Positions 62,031-64,000 of a stretch of 64,000 bases of DNA are shown piece by piece. Origin of the DNA: Tanytarsus gracilentus (lineage: Eukaryota > Arthropoda > Insecta > Diptera > Chironomidae); NCBI GenBank assembly GCA_038502055.1, contig JAXRKN010000044.1, forward strand, positions 6,890,501 through 6,954,500, given 5' to 3'. The notes under the pieces were generated by a model. The model ran no database searches. It saw nothing but the letters and a program-made list of their open reading frames with translations, and had not been told where the DNA came from. Positions within the stretch are counted from its first letter, which is position 1, and each line of letters begins with the position of its first letter. Position numbers and translations under genes: made by a program.

Positions 62031-62597
62031 GAAAGAAAAACACATCAAAGAACATTTCTACTTCATTTTCTAAAATAAGTCATTTTTATTTCATAAATAA
62101 TTAATTGTTAGTAAAATATGTTAATTACATTAATATTTTACAATTTATAACTAAATAGGGAAGAGACATCACAAAAAAATTATAAATTAGTATTCAATTG
62201 CAATGTGATTGAAGAAAAATAAATAATGATCAATTTTTTTTTGAGAAAATTTTCATCATCTTTCGATCGTGTGTGTCTTTTTTTGTGAATATTTGTGAGG
62301 AAGTGATTTTTGTCTATAATATTTTTAATCAAGGTCGGTTGATTTTGTGAATTTTTCTTGTTCAACAACTACGTCATAATTTTTTGAGTTGGAAAAACTC
62401 AAGCTTGGTTGAAAAAGTCTATGAACATCCTTAAAAAAGAGTTTGACTATGGACGGAAATGTTTGCACTTTCATTGGGCTCTCTGCCAAGTGATGAAAAT
62501 TTTTTTAGATCCCAAAAATGAATTAATTAATTTTACCACTTCTCATAAAACGAGAATTTTCATTCACTGACAATCTTTGGTATTTTCTAGGAGCACT
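62031..62597. other. intergenic, tail-to-tail
   Basis: AT-rich spacer between the NIPA 3' end and the small heat shock gene 3' end. No further gene seen. Confidence 0.5.
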
Positions 62598-62603
62598 TTT
62601 ATT
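62598..62603 (-). promoter_or_regulatory. poly(A) signal of the small heat shock gene
   Basis: AATAAA on the minus strand, 117 bases after the stop codon of the gene at 62720-63208. Confidence 0.45.
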
Positions 62604-62719
62604 ATTTCACTATATTGATTGATATTTTTCAGATAGTTTTTCGTGATTGTGCGATTGTGAAATTTTTAATTTTTGGCAAAGCAATTTTCGGTTAGATTTT
62701 TTTTAGGAAAAGCCAAAAT

Positions 62720-63208
62720 TTAATATTTGAGGGCTTTTCTTGTTGGTGGTCCACGGATGGTCAAAGTTCCATCCGAAATGTTTGAAGTGATCGCATTTCC
62801 GTTGTATCCAATTGGCAGCGAATAACGACGAGTGAAAGTGCGAGCGACAAACGTTCCATTTTCTTGTCTACGATCACCATGCTTTGCCTCGACAGTGACC
62901 GAGTCGTAAGTTGATTTTACTGTGACCTCCCAAGGTTTAAATTGAGATACATCCATGGTGATTCTGAGTCCCTCTGGTCCAATAAATAATGGCACAGTGA
63001 ACGACTCTTTGCACTTGATTTCCATCTCACGAGATGCCTTTGGACGCCAATAATCGTCATAGGGTGAAAATCCATAGTCATCTATCCAGTACCTCGATGG
63101 ACGATTAACTCCCAAGCTTGACCACATTGCTGGCGAGATATCACGTCGCCATGGATCGAGACACCAATCGTCCATGCTGCGCCAATAGTTTGATGGTACT
63201 AAAGCCAT
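62720..63208 (-). CDS. small heat shock protein (alpha-crystallin, l(2)efl-like)
   Basis: Single exon, 162 residues, no introns, as usual for heat-inducible sHSPs. The N-terminal region is aromatic-rich (NYWRSMDDWCLDPWRRD, SRYWIDDYGFSPYDDYW). The alpha-crystallin domain spans about residues 67-150: FTVPLFIGPEGLRITMDVSQF, WEVTVKSTYDSVTVEAKHGDR, then the conserved FTRRYSLPIGYN and DGTLTIRGPP (the G-x-L motif). The usual I-x-I/V tail motif is not evident; the protein ends TRKALKY. sHSPs are ATP-independent holdases that form oligomers and bind unfolding proteins in the cytosol. The insect relatives are the lethal(2)essential-for-life and crystallin group. It has a clear TATA-initiator promoter and an inverted-repeat element just upstream. 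Confidence 0.95.
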   Translation of the reverse strand: MALVPSNYWRSMDDWCLDPWRRDISPAMWSSLGVNRPSRYWIDDYGFSPYDDYWRPKASREMEIKCKESFTVPLFIGPEGLRITMDVSQFKPWEVTVKSTYDSVTVEAKHGDRRQENGTFVARTFTRRYSLPIGYNGNAITSNISDGTLTIRGPPTRKALKY

Positions 63209-63276
63209 TTTATATTATTTTTTTATCAGTTCTCTAAAGAGCTTTTCACGATTCAAATTTTCTTTTTCAACTGTTT

Positions 63277-63307
63277 ACTGATCTCGATTATCGCACTTCA
63301 TTTTATA
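63277..63307 (-). promoter_or_regulatory. core promoter of the small heat shock gene
   Basis: TATAAAA (63301-63307) and a TCAGT initiator (63277-63281) on the minus strand. The A of the initiator is 28 bases from the first T of the TATA box, textbook spacing, predicting a leader of about 71 bases. I found no convincing multi-unit heat shock element in the 60 bases between this and the inverted repeat. Confidence 0.75.
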
Positions 63308-63366
63308 CCCAACAAACACTAAATTTTTCTTCATATACCTGTGTGCGAGCATTTTGATACAGTTCT

Positions 63367-63702
63367 AATTGAACGCATATATGCAAAAACTGCCAAATGA
63401 CTAAAATGGTAAACCCACATGCCTACTTCGAAAAAGCATATATTTTAAATATTTTTCAAACGGGCGATTTTTATCTTGCAATAATCTCTTTTTTTTGTAC
63501 TATTGAAGAGCAAAAAGTTTATTAGCGATATCCAGAAAGTGTTTTTAAACGTTTGATTAAATTATTCAAGTCACAATAAGTCACATTTTTGGAAATAAAA
63601 ATCGCCCGTTTGAAAAATATTTAAAATATATGCTTTTCCGAAGTAGGCATGTGGGTTTACCATTTTAGTCATTTGGCAGTTTTTGCATATATGCATTCAA
63701 TT
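63367..63702. mobile_element. 336-bp palindromic element (MITE-like)
   Basis: Two 108-bp arms (63367-63474 and 63595-63702) are inverse complements with two mismatches, around a 120-bp spacer. The arms begin AATTGAA then GCATATATGCAAAAACTGCC and contain ACCCACATGCCTACTTCG and CAAACGGGCG. No open frame is present. A target duplication could not be defined. It sits 60 bases upstream of the small heat shock gene TATA box. Confidence 0.8.
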
Positions 63703-64000
63703 CATCCGCTACTTCTAGAACAGTTTTTTTATTTTCGTGGGTGTATCACACGACAGCGATGATGAGCTTCCCTCTAATACATATTAATGTGCTAATAATC
63801 AAGGTGAAGAAAAATATTTGTGAGTTTTCTGTAGGAACATGAATATAAAATTACAAAAAGTTGATACAATAAGTGAAGGTTCGAATCCCAAATAATTTCA
63901 AAAATATTAGCATTAATGAATTTTAGGATAACTTTTTTTAAATTTTAAATCTTCTCATCCCTTGATTATAATTTTTAACATAATAACAGCAATAATGCCA
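63703..64000. other. right edge, nothing recognised
   Basis: AT-rich sequence with no gene. A lone GGTTCGAATCC word at 63878 has no tRNA around it. Confidence 0.4.

Noticed and set aside
63878..63888. GGTTCGAATCC, a tRNA B-box-like word
   Set aside because: No A box, acceptor stem or anticodon arm can be folded around it.

Overview
The window looks like the nuclear genome of an insect, most likely a nematoceran fly and possibly a chironomid midge. The evidence is AT-rich DNA, short GT-AG introns, insect gene families (secreted serpin, peritrophin-type chitin-binding domains, small secreted lipases, an l(2)efl-type small heat shock protein) and TATA plus TCAGT initiator core promoters. The species assignment is inference. 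No bacterial or viral genes were recognised.

Layout. 1-1626: 5' part of a minus-strand serpin, running off the left edge. 1806-2534: a dispersed repeat built of ~120-bp satellite units; a fuller copy lies at 42452-43393 and a scrambled inverted relative at 17110-18055. 8981-14995: a recent 2.7-kb tandem duplication carrying two minus-strand secreted proteins with two chitin-binding domains, a Thr-rich linker and C-type-lectin-like domains (CTLDs). The second copy has a further 567-bp in-frame CTLD duplication. 15719-19035: a 3.3-kb fold-back structure whose inverted arms are arrays of short CTGCAGAA-like units. 23404-27355: two divergently transcribed, closely related secreted lipases. 30129-31340: an old long inverted repeat containing a perfect 56-bp island. 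32478-33285: a leucine-rich-repeat (LRR) single-pass membrane protein whose signal peptide is out of frame by one base. 46887-56486: a ten-exon RASGEF1-type Ras-family exchange factor.

57741-63702 is a dense housekeeping block: SCO-type copper chaperone for cytochrome oxidase, the RNA polymerase I/III subunit RPAC1, a NIPA magnesium transporter (sharing a 139-bp divergent promoter with RPAC1), and a small heat shock protein with a clear core promoter and a 336-bp inverted-repeat element just upstream of it.

The long stretches between (about 2.5-9 kb, 19-23.4 kb, 27.4-30 kb, 33.3-42.4 kb, 43.4-46.9 kb) show no supportable coding genes and are probably intergenic DNA or introns of genes whose other exons lie elsewhere. 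The genes do not form one pathway. Shared themes are extracellular or gut-type proteins on the left and basic cell metabolism on the right. The most distinctive features are the five families of inverted or tandem repeats. All exon boundaries were placed by hand from reading frame, GT-AG sites and family similarity, without transcript data.
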